Positions 8,416-16,570 of a stretch of DNA of 64,000 nt are shown one piece after another (the first letter of the stretch is position 1; every line of letters starts with the position of its first letter). The DNA is taken from positions 1 to 64,000 of the forward strand of contig MUCT01000002.1 in the NCBI GenBank assembly GCA_002816585.1, read 5' to 3'. The notes under the pieces are model-generated. The model was given only the letters and a program-made list of their open reading frames with translations. It had not been told where the DNA came from and searched no databases. The stretch comes from SAR202 cluster bacterium Io17-Chloro-G6 (GTDB taxonomy: Bacteria > Chloroflexota > Dehalococcoidia > UBA3495). Made by a program: the position numbers and the translations under genes.

Positions 8416-8889
8416 ATGGACGTAGCAAAGATCGCGGAGATACTCACGGCGCGGGAGAAGACCGTATCGGTGGCTGAAGCCGATACCGCCGGACTGATCG
8501 GCTACATGCTGGGCAGCATTCCCGGCAGCTCCAAGTATTTCCCAGGCGGCGTGATCGCCTACACCGGCGGGCTCAAAGAGAAAGTATTGGGCGTGGCCGA
8601 CGATGTGGCTCCCACCCACGGAACAGTGAGCAGCCAGATGGCCAAGGGTATGGCCAGGGGAGTGCGGGAGTTGACGGGCACCGACTATGCCGTGTCCACC
8701 ACCGGCGTCACCGGCCCGGCAGCCGGACGGGCCGGCCTGCCCATCGGCACCTTCTGGATCGGCCTGTCAGTCAAGGACGGCGAAGACACGGCCATCGAGA
8801 TCCACCTGGACGGCGACCGGGACGCCTGCAAACGCGGCGCGGCCCAAGCTGCCCTGGACCTTCTGGGCAAGGAACTCGACGGGCGTTAA
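8416..8889 (+). CDS. CinA C-terminal domain protein (PncC-like NMN amidohydrolase family)
   Basis: 157 residues from ATG 8416, which has AGGAGAG just upstream, 10 nt after the tlyA stop. It is a stand-alone CinA C-terminal domain, the form that deamidates nicotinamide mononucleotide in NAD salvage (PncC). Conserved parts are IPGSSKYFPGGVIAYTGGLK and TTGVTGPAAG. The usual E-S-C-T-G-G catalytic stretch is EADTAG here, so the active-site Ser appears replaced and activity is uncertain. It closes the crotonase-tlyA-cinA group. Confidence 0.82.
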   Translation: MDVAKIAEILTAREKTVSVAEADTAGLIGYMLGSIPGSSKYFPGGVIAYTGGLKEKVLGVADDVAPTHGTVSSQMAKGMARGVRELTGTDYAVSTTGVTGPAAGRAGLPIGTFWIGLSVKDGEDTAIEIHLDGDRDACKRGAAQAALDLLGKELDGR

Positions 8890-8898
8890 TACAGGCCT

Positions 8899-11247
8899 TT
8901 AACCAGGCTCTAGGGTTTGCTCCGTCTCGCACGAAGCCTCGATGGCTTCCCAGCCATAACCCATGGGGATCATCTTGACCTGCCTCCAGGTCTGGGACTG
9001 GTCGGCGTAGTGCTGACTGCCGGGGTGCCCGGAACTTCCCAGCGGAACCACCCATAGGGAGTTCTCCCAGTTGGATGGATCATAGGAATAGCGGGCCACT
9101 GATAGGCTCGTGACGGTGGCGGGCGAAGCGGGAGAATAGCCGCCCTGCAGCGGTGTATCACCGTCCCCGCTGGTGGGGATGGCTGGTGGGTCAAGGAGGT
9201 CCGCCAACTCGGGGAAGGCCGCCGAAAGGTTGTGCTTGGGACGCGCCTGGTGCACCTTCTCCCACTGCCATTGGTCCATGTCAACACCCAGCTGGTCGCT
9301 CAACTCGGCAACGGCCTTGGACAGCGCCCTGGCAACCGCCGTGGGCCAAGAGTCGCCTTGGGGAAGTAGGGACCGGTCGTCCCGGCCAATCATCGCCACC
9401 AACTGGGCCTTCAAGCGGTTGGAGAACGAACCCAATCCCCGGTCCGCCGGATGCCAGGCGTCATAGGCCAGTTTTTCGGTCAGGTTGGTTTCCAACACCT
9501 CTTTCAACAGAGCGTCGCGCATGGCGCTGTAGATCGTGGGTTCCACGCTGCCCGCATCCATCTCCCCGTTCCAAGCCAGAAGCAGATCTATAGCTGCGGC
9601 GCTGGGCCCTTCAAGAGGCTCCACCTGCTTGATCACATCCAGGTAAGCCAACGCCGGTATGGACACCTTCTGGGCGTGGACCTTGGCCATATCTTCGGCA
9701 GTGGGCCGGTCCAGCGATTTCAGTCCCTCGGTGACCCTCTTTACTCTGAACTCAGGGGTGAAATCAATGGCGATATAATGCGGATAATCATCACCGACCG
9801 GACGGTTGTTGGCGGTTGCGATGTAGCCTTCCATTGGGTTGATCGAGAGGGGTAGCTCCTCGAAAGGTATGTCCCCTTCCCACTCGTGCTCCCCGGTCCA
9901 ACCGGGCACGGGCAGCCACCCATTGACTCGGGAACGGATGGGAATACGGCCGCGGCAAAGGTAACCCATATCTCCGTGAATGTCGGCAAAGAGAAGGTTG
10001 TTGCAGGGGTCCACCCAATCCCTCATGCCGTCCACCAACTGGCGGCTACCGCCGGCCCGCAGCATCTTCCAGAGTATGGTTGGCCACTTGGATGCTTTCT
10101 CCGTGGCGGTGTACTTGAAGGCCAGCCCCGATCCCTGGGCCGGGTCACCAGCAATCACCGGTCCGTGTTTGGTCACGGTTACTTTGATCTGGACGTCGCT
10201 TCCGCCTCGAACCTTGATGGTCTCGTCATGTGTCTCAGCATCAAGCCATTGGTCCCGGTATAGGTACTTGGCCGGCTCGCCCTCTTTTTCTCCTTCAATC
10301 AACCGCTCAATATAGAGGTCCTGGTAGTCGGCGGCGGTGTGAGTCACGCTCCAAGCAACCTTTCCGTTGTGGCCGAAGTGGGGGAATCCGGGCACTCCAG
10401 GGAACGACAGGCCCACTACATCGAACTCCGGGCAGGCCAACTGATTCTGGTAGTAGGCGCTGGGCGTGTCCAAAGCGCGGTGGGAATCGCCGGCCAGGAT
10501 GGGCTTGCCTGTAGCCGTCTCCGCCCCGCGGAGGACCCAACTATTGCTGCCAGAGTCCATCTCGCCCAGGTAGTTCAGACCTGCGGCGCCCTCAGCCAGC
10601 TCCTTCAGACCGTCATCCAACGGGCCCGTGGAGATTGAGCCAGGAGGCAAGATCATCAGGTGGCCGGGTTCGAAACCGGGGAATAACTTTCCGGCGGCCT
10701 CGGGGCCCATCTCACGCACCATCCTCGCCCGCCAGACCTTTGACTCGAACACCCCCATGAAGATGTGACGTACCTTGTAGACAATCAGACCGTCCCAGGG
10801 CTGCCAGGCTTCAGGCTCCAGTCCGGTGATCCGGTATTCAACTGGCAGTGCATCCCCACTCTCAATGAAGGCGTTCACCCCAGCGGCGTAGGAGTCAAAG
10901 ACCCTCTTGGTGTGTGTATCCATGACTTGATAGTCCGCTTTGGCGCTGGCCTCCAACCGGAATCGGCGCATAAGGGTGTCCTGAGACACCGCCTGATCTC
11001 CCACGGCCTCCGCCCACCGGCCTGAGCCCCGGCGGCGGTCGTATTCCATGTGCCACAACCGGTCCTGGGCTGTCACGAATCCCTGGGCGAAAAACGCATC
11101 GGTCTCCGATTTTGCCTTGACGCGGGGGATGCCGTATTCATCGCGGTAGACCTTGACCGTTCCCTCTAGACCCTTGAGGTGGATCGTGCCCGTCAAATTG
11201 GGAATCGCCGATTTCAGGTCTTGACCGGTAATCATTTCGGAGATCAT
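8899..11247 (-). CDS. Penicillin acylase family protein (Ntn hydrolase)
   Basis: 782 residues. Family members cleave amide bonds of penicillins, acyl-homoserine lactones or other N-acyl compounds after autocatalytic cleavage into alpha and beta chains. The N-terminal part shows VYRDEYGIPRVKA and AQGFVTAQDRLWHME. The likely beta-chain nucleophile is Ser234 in DSGSNSWVLRG. Further conserved parts are GVPGFPHFGHNGKVAWSVTHT and ANNRP. Relatives are normally exported, but the N-terminus (MISEMITGQDLKSAIPNLTG) shows no signal peptide. The substrate is unknown. Confidence 0.9.
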   Translation of the reverse strand: MISEMITGQDLKSAIPNLTGTIHLKGLEGTVKVYRDEYGIPRVKAKSETDAFFAQGFVTAQDRLWHMEYDRRRGSGRWAEAVGDQAVSQDTLMRRFRLEASAKADYQVMDTHTKRVFDSYAAGVNAFIESGDALPVEYRITGLEPEAWQPWDGLIVYKVRHIFMGVFESKVWRARMVREMGPEAAGKLFPGFEPGHLMILPPGSISTGPLDDGLKELAEGAAGLNYLGEMDSGSNSWVLRGAETATGKPILAGDSHRALDTPSAYYQNQLACPEFDVVGLSFPGVPGFPHFGHNGKVAWSVTHTAADYQDLYIERLIEGEKEGEPAKYLYRDQWLDAETHDETIKVRGGSDVQIKVTVTKHGPVIAGDPAQGSGLAFKYTATEKASKWPTILWKMLRAGGSRQLVDGMRDWVDPCNNLLFADIHGDMGYLCRGRIPIRSRVNGWLPVPGWTGEHEWEGDIPFEELPLSINPMEGYIATANNRPVGDDYPHYIAIDFTPEFRVKRVTEGLKSLDRPTAEDMAKVHAQKVSIPALAYLDVIKQVEPLEGPSAAAIDLLLAWNGEMDAGSVEPTIYSAMRDALLKEVLETNLTEKLAYDAWHPADRGLGSFSNRLKAQLVAMIGRDDRSLLPQGDSWPTAVARALSKAVAELSDQLGVDMDQWQWEKVHQARPKHNLSAAFPELADLLDPPAIPTSGDGDTPLQGGYSPASPATVTSLSVARYSYDPSNWENSLWVVPLGSSGHPGSQHYADQSQTWRQVKMIPMGYGWEAIEASCETEQTLEPG

Positions 11248-11420
11248 GTTTGCCTACTCACCCGCGAACAATTAAAAAGCCAAATATTCGAGATATCTTC
11301 GGGATAGTACCATAGGCCTGAGGTAGCGTCCCAGGATAGGGATTGACGCCACTTAGGCTCCGGGCTAACATCCCTTCACTTGATAACCTGAGCGGAAGTT
11401 TGACGGGCGAGGACCGGCCG

Positions 11421-12254
11421 ATGCAGATCACCAAGCACATCTACGCCACTCACATCGAAGAGGACCCCGGGAGTTTCGGGGCCATGCACCCCGGAGGCAC
11501 TCACATCTACTTTGTGGGCGACCCCGAGGACCACATGGTGGTCGTGGACTCGGGCGAGCCCTACCGCTCTTGGACGAAACAGATACTGGATTATCACGCC
11601 GAACTGGGGAAGCCACGTGTATCCGCCATCTTGATCACCCACGGCCACGGCGACCACATTGGCGGCCTAGACCGGCTGCAAGAGGCTTTCGGATGCGTGG
11701 TGCGCTGCCACCCCAAGCTTGAGCCAAGGCTGACCCACCGGCTGGGCCAGGGCAACGTGGTCAAGCTCCGTTCCCGCGAATCGGTCACCGCCGGCGGCGG
11801 TGTGAAGCTACGCGCCTACTTCACGCCCGGACATGAAGAGGACCACGTCTCGTACTACATGGCCGAAGGAAAAGTGGTTTTCAGCGGGGACACCATCCTG
11901 GGAAATTCCTCCTCCAGCGTGCGCAATTTGAAGCAATACATGGCCTCACTGGAAACACTGGCCGGACTGAAGCCAGACATACTTTGCCCCGGCCACGGAC
12001 AGGTCGTCAATAACGGCACGGCCCGAGTGCATTGGTACATCCGCCACCGGACCGAACGGGAGGACCAGGTTCTTGCCGCACTGGCCTCCGGAGTGGATTC
12101 GGTCGATGAAATAGTCACCGCCGTCTACCCAAGGAACTTGCGCCGCAATTTACGAAGCGCCGCCGCCCGCAACGTCCGCACCCATCTGGACAAGTTAACC
12201 GAAGAGGGACGGGTCAAGGAATCCGAAGTCACATTCTCCGTGGCCGAGGCTTAG
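11421..12254 (+). CDS. MBL-fold metallo-hydrolase (LACTB2-like, with C-terminal winged helix)
   Basis: 277 residues from ATG 11421; upstream in-frame ATGs lack sequence that fits the family. The metal motif is ITHGHGDHIGG (HxHxDH). The later His/Asp ligands are in FTPGHEEDHVSYY, VFSGDTILG and LCPGHGQVV. A C-terminal ~65 residues (DSVDEIVTAVYPRNLRR, ARNVRTHLDKLTEEGRV) resembles the winged helix of LACTB2-type nucleases and thioesterases. It could be an endoribonuclease or a hydrolase of thioesters or lactones; sequence alone does not decide. Confidence 0.88.
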   Translation: MQITKHIYATHIEEDPGSFGAMHPGGTHIYFVGDPEDHMVVVDSGEPYRSWTKQILDYHAELGKPRVSAILITHGHGDHIGGLDRLQEAFGCVVRCHPKLEPRLTHRLGQGNVVKLRSRESVTAGGGVKLRAYFTPGHEEDHVSYYMAEGKVVFSGDTILGNSSSSVRNLKQYMASLETLAGLKPDILCPGHGQVVNNGTARVHWYIRHRTEREDQVLAALASGVDSVDEIVTAVYPRNLRRNLRSAAARNVRTHLDKLTEEGRVKESEVTFSVAEA

Positions 12255-12258
12255 CCCG

Positions 12259-12467
12259 ATGCAGTTCAGGTTGGGTAATATCCAGGACCCAGCGCCGGGG
12301 TTGGCTGCGGGGGCTTGGTGGCCATCCTGGGCTTGATTCTGATCTCGCCGGTGGGCGAGTTTCTGATTAAGGGACTCGGCTGGATATTCATCGTGATCGG
12401 AGTGTTCGCCGTCATATCCGGCGTATACTTCTGGATCCGGGGACCCCGCAAGGGCGACTATCTATAG
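12259..12467 (+). CDS. Possible small two-helix membrane protein, apparently frameshifted
   Basis: The frame ending at 12467 encodes about 50 residues (GLVAILGLILISPVGEFLIK, then GLGWIFIVIGVFAVISGVYF, WIRGPRKGDYL) with two hydrophobic stretches. It has no ATG; the only upstream ATG (12259, MQFRLGNIQDPAPG) is in another frame. Joining the two needs one extra base near 12300. Alternatively, translation begins at TTG 12315 or GTG 12318. I recognise no family, so this is tentative. Confidence 0.35.
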
Positions 12468-12480
12468 GAAACCCCGAACT

Positions 12481-12526
12481 CAAAAGAAAAAGGGCCGAAG
12501 ATTTGAGTTGAATCGTACTTCGGCCC
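12481..12526 (-). terminator. Intrinsic terminator (minus strand)
   Basis: A perfect 9-bp stem, 12492-12500 (GGGCCGAAG) with 12518-12526 (CTTCGGCCC), has a 17-base loop. Read on the minus strand it is followed by TTTTTCTTTT. It would end transcription coming from the tRNA-like element and/or the VOC and GrdB-like genes. Confidence 0.7.
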
Positions 12527-12566
12527 AAGCCGCAGGGTCGCGTCCCACTCTAAGAATGTCGACGCA

Positions 12567-12666
12567 CTGCTCTTACTAAGCACTCAAATTGTACTAAAGT
12601 TCGCTCCCCATGTCAAAAGCGGTCTGGACGGGATTCAAACCCGCAACCACTGCTTAGTAAGAACAG
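12567..12666. repeat. Inverted copy of the tRNA-like anticodon arm
   Basis: 12567-12583 (CTGCTCTTACTAAGCAC) matches the reverse complement of 12650-12666, the anticodon arm of the adjacent tRNA-like element, at 15 of 17 positions. The two could pair in one transcript, or be the trace of an inverted duplication. Confidence 0.6.
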
Positions 12667-12692
12667 AACTCTATTCATTGAGCTACCAGGCC
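12620..12692 (-). tRNA. Divergent tRNA-like element, possible tRNA-Val(TAC) or tRNA pseudogene
   Basis: A 73-nt cloverleaf can be drawn. The acceptor stem is 12686-12692 with 12621-12627 (six pairs, one C-A mismatch). There is a 4-bp D stem with one G-T pair, a 5-bp anticodon stem with seven-base loop CTTACTA (anticodon TAC) and a 5-bp T stem with loop TTTGAAT. It departs from consensus at key places: no GG in the D loop, T instead of C56 in the T loop, and T at 37 next to the anticodon. CCA is not encoded. It may be a decayed or otherwise unusual tRNA. Confidence 0.5.
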
Positions 12693-12726
12693 GAGTGAAT
12701 TATATCATTCGAGGGCGTGGCGTTTC

Positions 12727-13113
12727 CTAACCGGAGCGTTCCAGCAATTCTATGCGGACGTCTCCTGGTGCCCGGACGAAGGCGATGCGCAGTCCCGGCC
12801 GCAGGTCCCTAAGCTCCGTGGAGAACTCAGCGCCTTTGGACTTGAGGTCGGCAATGGCAGCTTCTAAGTCGTCAACCCTCAAGCCGAAGTGGTCCAGTCC
12901 CAAGTGTGGGTCAACGGGTCCGGCGGGAGTCGAATCCTCGGCCTTGGCGATGAAGATGATCAGGCCGTTCACATCTATATCAACCCTGGACTGGCCGTCG
13001 GACTGAATGCTTTCCTTAATCTCGGCCCCGAACATCTTGTTGAAGTACTGTGCGGTCTCCAACGGTTCGCGGCTGCGCAGGTGTATGTGGTCATAGCTAT
13101 AGGCAACCATCAT
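12727..13113 (-). CDS. VOC family (glyoxalase/dioxygenase-like) protein
   Basis: 128 residues, one vicinal-oxygen-chelate domain with paired beta-alpha-beta-beta-beta modules. Visible positions are DHIHLRSREPLETAQYF near the N-terminus, GLDHFGLRVDDLEAAIADLK in the middle and APGDVRIELLE at the end. The His (DHIHL, LDHFGL) and Glu (IELLE) positions fit metal ligands. It starts 24 nt after the stop of the GrdB-like gene and is likely co-transcribed with it. The reaction cannot be assigned. Confidence 0.85.
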   Translation of the reverse strand: MMVAYSYDHIHLRSREPLETAQYFNKMFGAEIKESIQSDGQSRVDIDVNGLIIFIAKAEDSTPAGPVDPHLGLDHFGLRVDDLEAAIADLKSKGAEFSTELRDLRPGLRIAFVRAPGDVRIELLERSG

Positions 13114-13137
13114 TTACTCCTCGATTGACGATGGCGG

Positions 13138-14338
13138 TTATCTGGCGATTCCGTAGGCCACGGCCTGGACTTCTTTGTCCTCGTCTTCCCGCATCCTTTG
13201 CGCCAGGGCCATTAACAGGGCGCCCACGGCAGTGTCCGACCAGAACCAATCGTGGATCTCCCGGTCTGCGCCGTCGGGCCGCTGAGCCATCCGGGCCTCG
13301 TAATAAAAGGCCTTGAGGTCATCCACGCAATAGCGGATGAACTGGGGCACGGTAAAGTCCTGGGGCCTCTCTTTCATGTCCGACTCTTCGCCGTTGACAT
13401 ATCCCTCGAGGAACCGGATTATTCCGCGGAATCGCCGCTGGGGGATGGCGCTCAGTCCCACCGCGGTCCGCCCGGCATGGGCCTTGGTCCACTGCTCGTA
13501 GTAGGCCCGCAGCGCCGTGAGTTCGTCGGCCGCGTTCAAGCCTTTTTCCTGTGATTCGTTGGCGGTTTCAGAACCCTGCATCAGGATGTCAGGAATCATG
13601 TCGTCGGGCAGTTGTTCCAAAACCGGCCCTTGGTCCCGGTCCAAGAGGTCGAAGGTGGACTGCAGGACCCGGTGTTGGTATTCGGGATTGTCTGCCTCGC
13701 CCAGGGCGTTGCCAAAGAAGAAGGGCACGGCCAGCATCCGGGGCGGCTTTACCCTCTGGGCATGTTCCTCGATCAGAACGATGCCGGTAGTGGTCAGACC
13801 AGCCTCTTCGAAGGTACGCGCAATCACGCTTACAGCGTGGGAGCAGGCGGGTCAAGTCGGGGTCAGCAGCACCACATCCACGCCTTCAGCCTTTAGCCTT
13901 CGGGCGACCTCGGGCCCTGAATCTTCGATTATCCCCGTCACGTCTCTGAGCGCGCCCATGAACGAGTAATAGTTGTCGGACAGTGAACCGATTTTGCCCT
14001 GATCAACCAGTTCAGGCAATCGGTCGATGGGAAAGGTGACGTTGATGTCCCGGTAAATGCCAGTATGATCGAAGCCAATACTGGTATGGCTTTGTATAAT
14101 GTCATTGGCGCCAACGCTGCGGGGGATGACCCTGAAGGATGTGTCACCGCCGCCTTTATGGTCAGCAATGAAAGGCTTGTCGCCTCTCACGTGCAGGCCG
14201 GCGGTGGTGACCAAACCCACTTTGCTCTCGGCATAGTGGTCTGGCCATGGGTGTCCACGGCGTGTCATCATGCTCAACGCAAGGCCACATCAACATGCTC
14301 TTTCTCTGTATCTCGCTCAGGACCGATAGTTTGGGCAT
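13138..14338 (-). CDS. GrdB/PrdB-like selenoprotein (glycine/sarcosine/betaine reductase B family), with apparent frameshift near the start
   Basis: Two collinear frames (14277-13852 and 13827-13138) are one gene interrupted only by TGA at 13854-13852. Across the TGA the protein reads VVLLTPT-U-PACSHAVSVIA, placing Sec in a UxxC motif as in this selenoprotein family; some relatives have Cys there. Following segments (VKPPRMLAVPFFFGNALGEA, EYQHRVLQSTFDLLD) are continuous with the family. The best start is ATG 14338, with AGGGAG upstream. Its frame gives MPKLSVLSEIQRKSM...DDTPWTPMARPL and then needs removal of one base at about 14233 to join AESKVGLVTTAGLH. From TTG 14277 the Sec is residue 142. 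The role in non-clostridial bacteria is unknown; a selenol-dependent reductase or isomerase is plausible. Confidence 0.8.
13825..13851 (-). promoter_or_regulatory. Candidate bacterial SECIS element for the GrdB-like gene
   Basis: On the minus strand, six perfect pairs (CACGCT, 13839-13834, with AGCGTG, 13830-13825) close a three-base loop GTA (13833-13831). The loop begins 18 nt after the TGA. Beyond a three-base internal mismatch, three more pairs can form. Loop, stem and spacing fit the bacterial SECIS pattern, and the loop resembles that of the OsmC-like gene. Confidence 0.7.
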
Positions 14339-14400
14339 GACATCTCCCTCAATCTCGATTCACGGTGGGCGCTGTCCCAGATTGACCTAAAAGTATGCCC

Positions 14401-14431
14401 TGGGCCAAACGATGTCAAGATGTTTGGCCCA
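14401..14431. promoter_or_regulatory. Long perfect hairpin between divergent genes
   Basis: TGGGCCAAAC (14401-14410) pairs perfectly with 14422-14431 around an 11-base loop. There is no adjacent T run on the plus strand; on the minus strand the sequence after it contains CTTTT. It sits between the divergent GrdB-like and cbiA genes, so an operator or insulating terminator is possible. Confidence 0.4.
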
Positions 14432-14520
14432 CGCCCAGGATCCACTCACTGCGCTTTTGGTGGGCGGCAGTTATAATGAGCGCCAGATAATTCACCGGAT
14501 ACTTAATGTAGGGGACACGG

Positions 14521-15888
14521 ATGGCGGCAACGATTGTAATAGCGGGCGTACGCAGTGGCGTGGGCAAGACCACGATCGCCACCGGGATAATGGGCGCTTT
14601 GACCCGCCGCGGTCTGAAGGTGCAGCCGTTCAAGGCCGGCCCGGACTACATCGATCCCTCCTACCATAAACTGGCTTGTGGCGTGCCCAGCCGCAACCTG
14701 GATACCTGGCTCTGTGAACACAATACCGTGCTGGAACTGTTCCAAAAGGCCAGCGCCGGGCGCGACGTATCCGTGGTGGAAGGCGTCATGGGGGTGTTCG
14801 ACGGCCACTCAAGCCTGACCGAAGAGGGCTCAACCGCCCAGTTGGCCAAACTGCTGGGCGCTCCGGTAATACTCATCGCAGATGCTTCCAAGGTCGCCCG
14901 CAGCGTGGCGGCTGAGGTGTTGGGCTTCCAGAAATTTGATCCTGACCTGAACGTCGCAGGAGTGATCTTGAACGGCGTGGGCAGCGACCGCCACCTGGAA
15001 TTCTGCAAACCCCAAATAGAGGCCACAACCGGCATCCCGGTCCTTGGTTACCTGCCCAGGAAGGAGGAATTCATCCAACCCGAACGCCATCTGGGGCTGA
15101 TTCCGACAGTCGAGGGGACCGTGGCCCGCCAATGGTATGACAGCGTCATCAATCAAGTAGAGGCGACCATGGATGTGGACGCCATGCTGAGACTGGCCCA
15201 GACGGCCAGCACGCCGTCGGCAAAAGCCGCAGTTTATCCTTCCGAATCGCTACCTGCGCGGACCACCATCGCGGTGGCCCAGGACAAGGCTTTCAACTTT
15301 TATTATCAGGACTCTTTGGACCTGCTCTCTGCTTGGGGAGCGGAACTGGCCCCGTTCAGTCCGTTGGAAGACGATAAGCTGCCCCCTGGGACCGGGGGCA
15401 TATACCTTGGCGGCGGGTTCCCGGAACTATTCGCCGCCCAACTCTCAGAGAATGCTCCCATGCACCAGGCCATGCGCAAAGCCGTGGCGAAAGGCGTGCC
15501 GGTCTACGCGGAATGCGGCGGCCTGATGTACCTGGGAAAGAGCCTGTCGGATCTGGAAGACGTTACCCACCCCATGATCGGAATCATCCCAGCCGAGTCG
15601 GCCATGTCCCAGACCCGTTTAACCCTGGGATACCGGGAGGTCGAGGCGTGCTCGGACAGTCCGGTGCTGTCGAAAGGACAGCGGGTGAGGGGCCATGAAT
15701 TCCACTGGTCCACTTTAGCCCAGCAACCGGGGCCAGAGGAATCGGTCTATAGAGTGGTTGACCAAGACAACCGGCCCGATGGATTTCGCACCGGCAACGT
15801 TTGGGCATCCTACGTTCACATACACCTGGGCAGCCGGAAAGGCTTGGCGGCCCGATTCGTGGAGACCTGCGCTGGAAATCCAGCTTAA
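14521..15888 (+). CDS. cbiA: Cobyrinate a,c-diamide synthase (CbiA/CobB)
   Basis: 455 residues. It amidates the a and c side chains of cobyrinic acid (or the hydrogenobyrinic form) using ATP and glutamine. The N-terminal dethiobiotin-synthetase-like domain has the P-loop AGVRSGVGKTTIATG, and VQPFKAGPDYIDPSYH. The C-terminal class I amidotransferase domain has the nucleophile in VYAECGGLMYLGKSL and a His in RGHEFHWST. First gene of a six-gene late cobalamin operon. A TATAAT lies at 14472-14477 without a clear -35. I saw no cobalamin riboswitch in the short leader. Confidence 0.95.
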   Translation: MAATIVIAGVRSGVGKTTIATGIMGALTRRGLKVQPFKAGPDYIDPSYHKLACGVPSRNLDTWLCEHNTVLELFQKASAGRDVSVVEGVMGVFDGHSSLTEEGSTAQLAKLLGAPVILIADASKVARSVAAEVLGFQKFDPDLNVAGVILNGVGSDRHLEFCKPQIEATTGIPVLGYLPRKEEFIQPERHLGLIPTVEGTVARQWYDSVINQVEATMDVDAMLRLAQTASTPSAKAAVYPSESLPARTTIAVAQDKAFNFYYQDSLDLLSAWGAELAPFSPLEDDKLPPGTGGIYLGGGFPELFAAQLSENAPMHQAMRKAVAKGVPVYAECGGLMYLGKSLSDLEDVTHPMIGIIPAESAMSQTRLTLGYREVEACSDSPVLSKGQRVRGHEFHWSTLAQQPGPEESVYRVVDQDNRPDGFRTGNVWASYVHIHLGSRKGLAARFVETCAGNPA

Positions 15889-15936
15889 TATCATTAACAG
15901 GAATAATCACCGGCCTAACCGGTTTCAGGATAAAAC

Positions 15937-16527
15937 ATGACCACTGACAACACGGCAAACCAGAACACCGAAACGGAGCCAGGACCACAGTCGGTCCAGG
16001 GTCCTCGGATCAATAAAGGCCTGGTGATCGTTAACACAGGCAAAGGCAAGGGCAAGACCACAGCCGCTTTGGGCGTGGTGGTGAGAGCCTGGGGCCGGGG
16101 CATGAAGGTGATTGTGCTCCAGTTCATCAAGCATTCCACCGCCAACTTTGGCGAGCAGCGCGCCGCCGAGAAGATGGGCGTGGAGATGCGGGCCATGGGC
16201 GACGGTTTCACCTGGCGTTCCAAGGACCTGGACCAGTCCGCCGACCTGGCGCGGGCGCACTGGGAGGATTGCAAAGTTGTAATTGCGTCGGGTGAATACG
16301 ACGTGGTGGTGCTGGACGAGTTCACCTATCCGATGCACTACGGGTGGATCGACAGCAGCGAGGTTATCGAAGTTCTAAAGACGCGGCCAGAGATGCAGCA
16401 CGTCATCATCACAGGGCGAAACGCCCCCGAGGCCCTCGTGGAATTCGCCGATCTGGTCACCGAGATGAACGTGGTGAAACACCCCTATCAACAGGGAATT
16501 AAAGCCCAACCAGGCATAGAATTCTAG
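15937..16527 (+). CDS. cobO: Cob(I)yrinic acid a,c-diamide adenosyltransferase (CobO/BtuR type)
   Basis: 196 residues. It transfers the 5'-deoxyadenosyl group from ATP to Co(I) corrinoids. The signature P-loop [20 protein letters not shown] is at about 29-48, followed by [11 protein letters not shown], a Walker-B-like [14 protein letters not shown] and [23 protein letters not shown], all diagnostic of the CobA/CobO family. It starts 48 nt after cbiA. Confidence 0.96.
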   Translation: MTTDNTANQNTETEPGPQSVQGPRINKGLVIVNTGKGKGKTTAALGVVVRAWGRGMKVIVLQFIKHSTANFGEQRAAEKMGVEMRAMGDGFTWRSKDLDQSADLARAHWEDCKVVIASGEYDVVVLDEFTYPMHYGWIDSSEVIEVLKTRPEMQHVIITGRNAPEALVEFADLVTEMNVVKHPYQQGIKAQPGIEF

Positions 16528-16570
16528 CCACAATATTATCCCGACTTCCGTCGGTGCGGAATGAGGCGTA

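Noticed and set aside
12480..12692. tRNA-Sec (selC) or tmRNA
   Set aside because: Anticodon is TAC rather than TCA and the element has normal-length arms; no tmRNA tag frame or pseudoknots seen.
14340..14520. Cobalamin riboswitch upstream of cbiA
   Set aside because: No B12-box-like sequence and the leader is too short; only a simple hairpin is seen.
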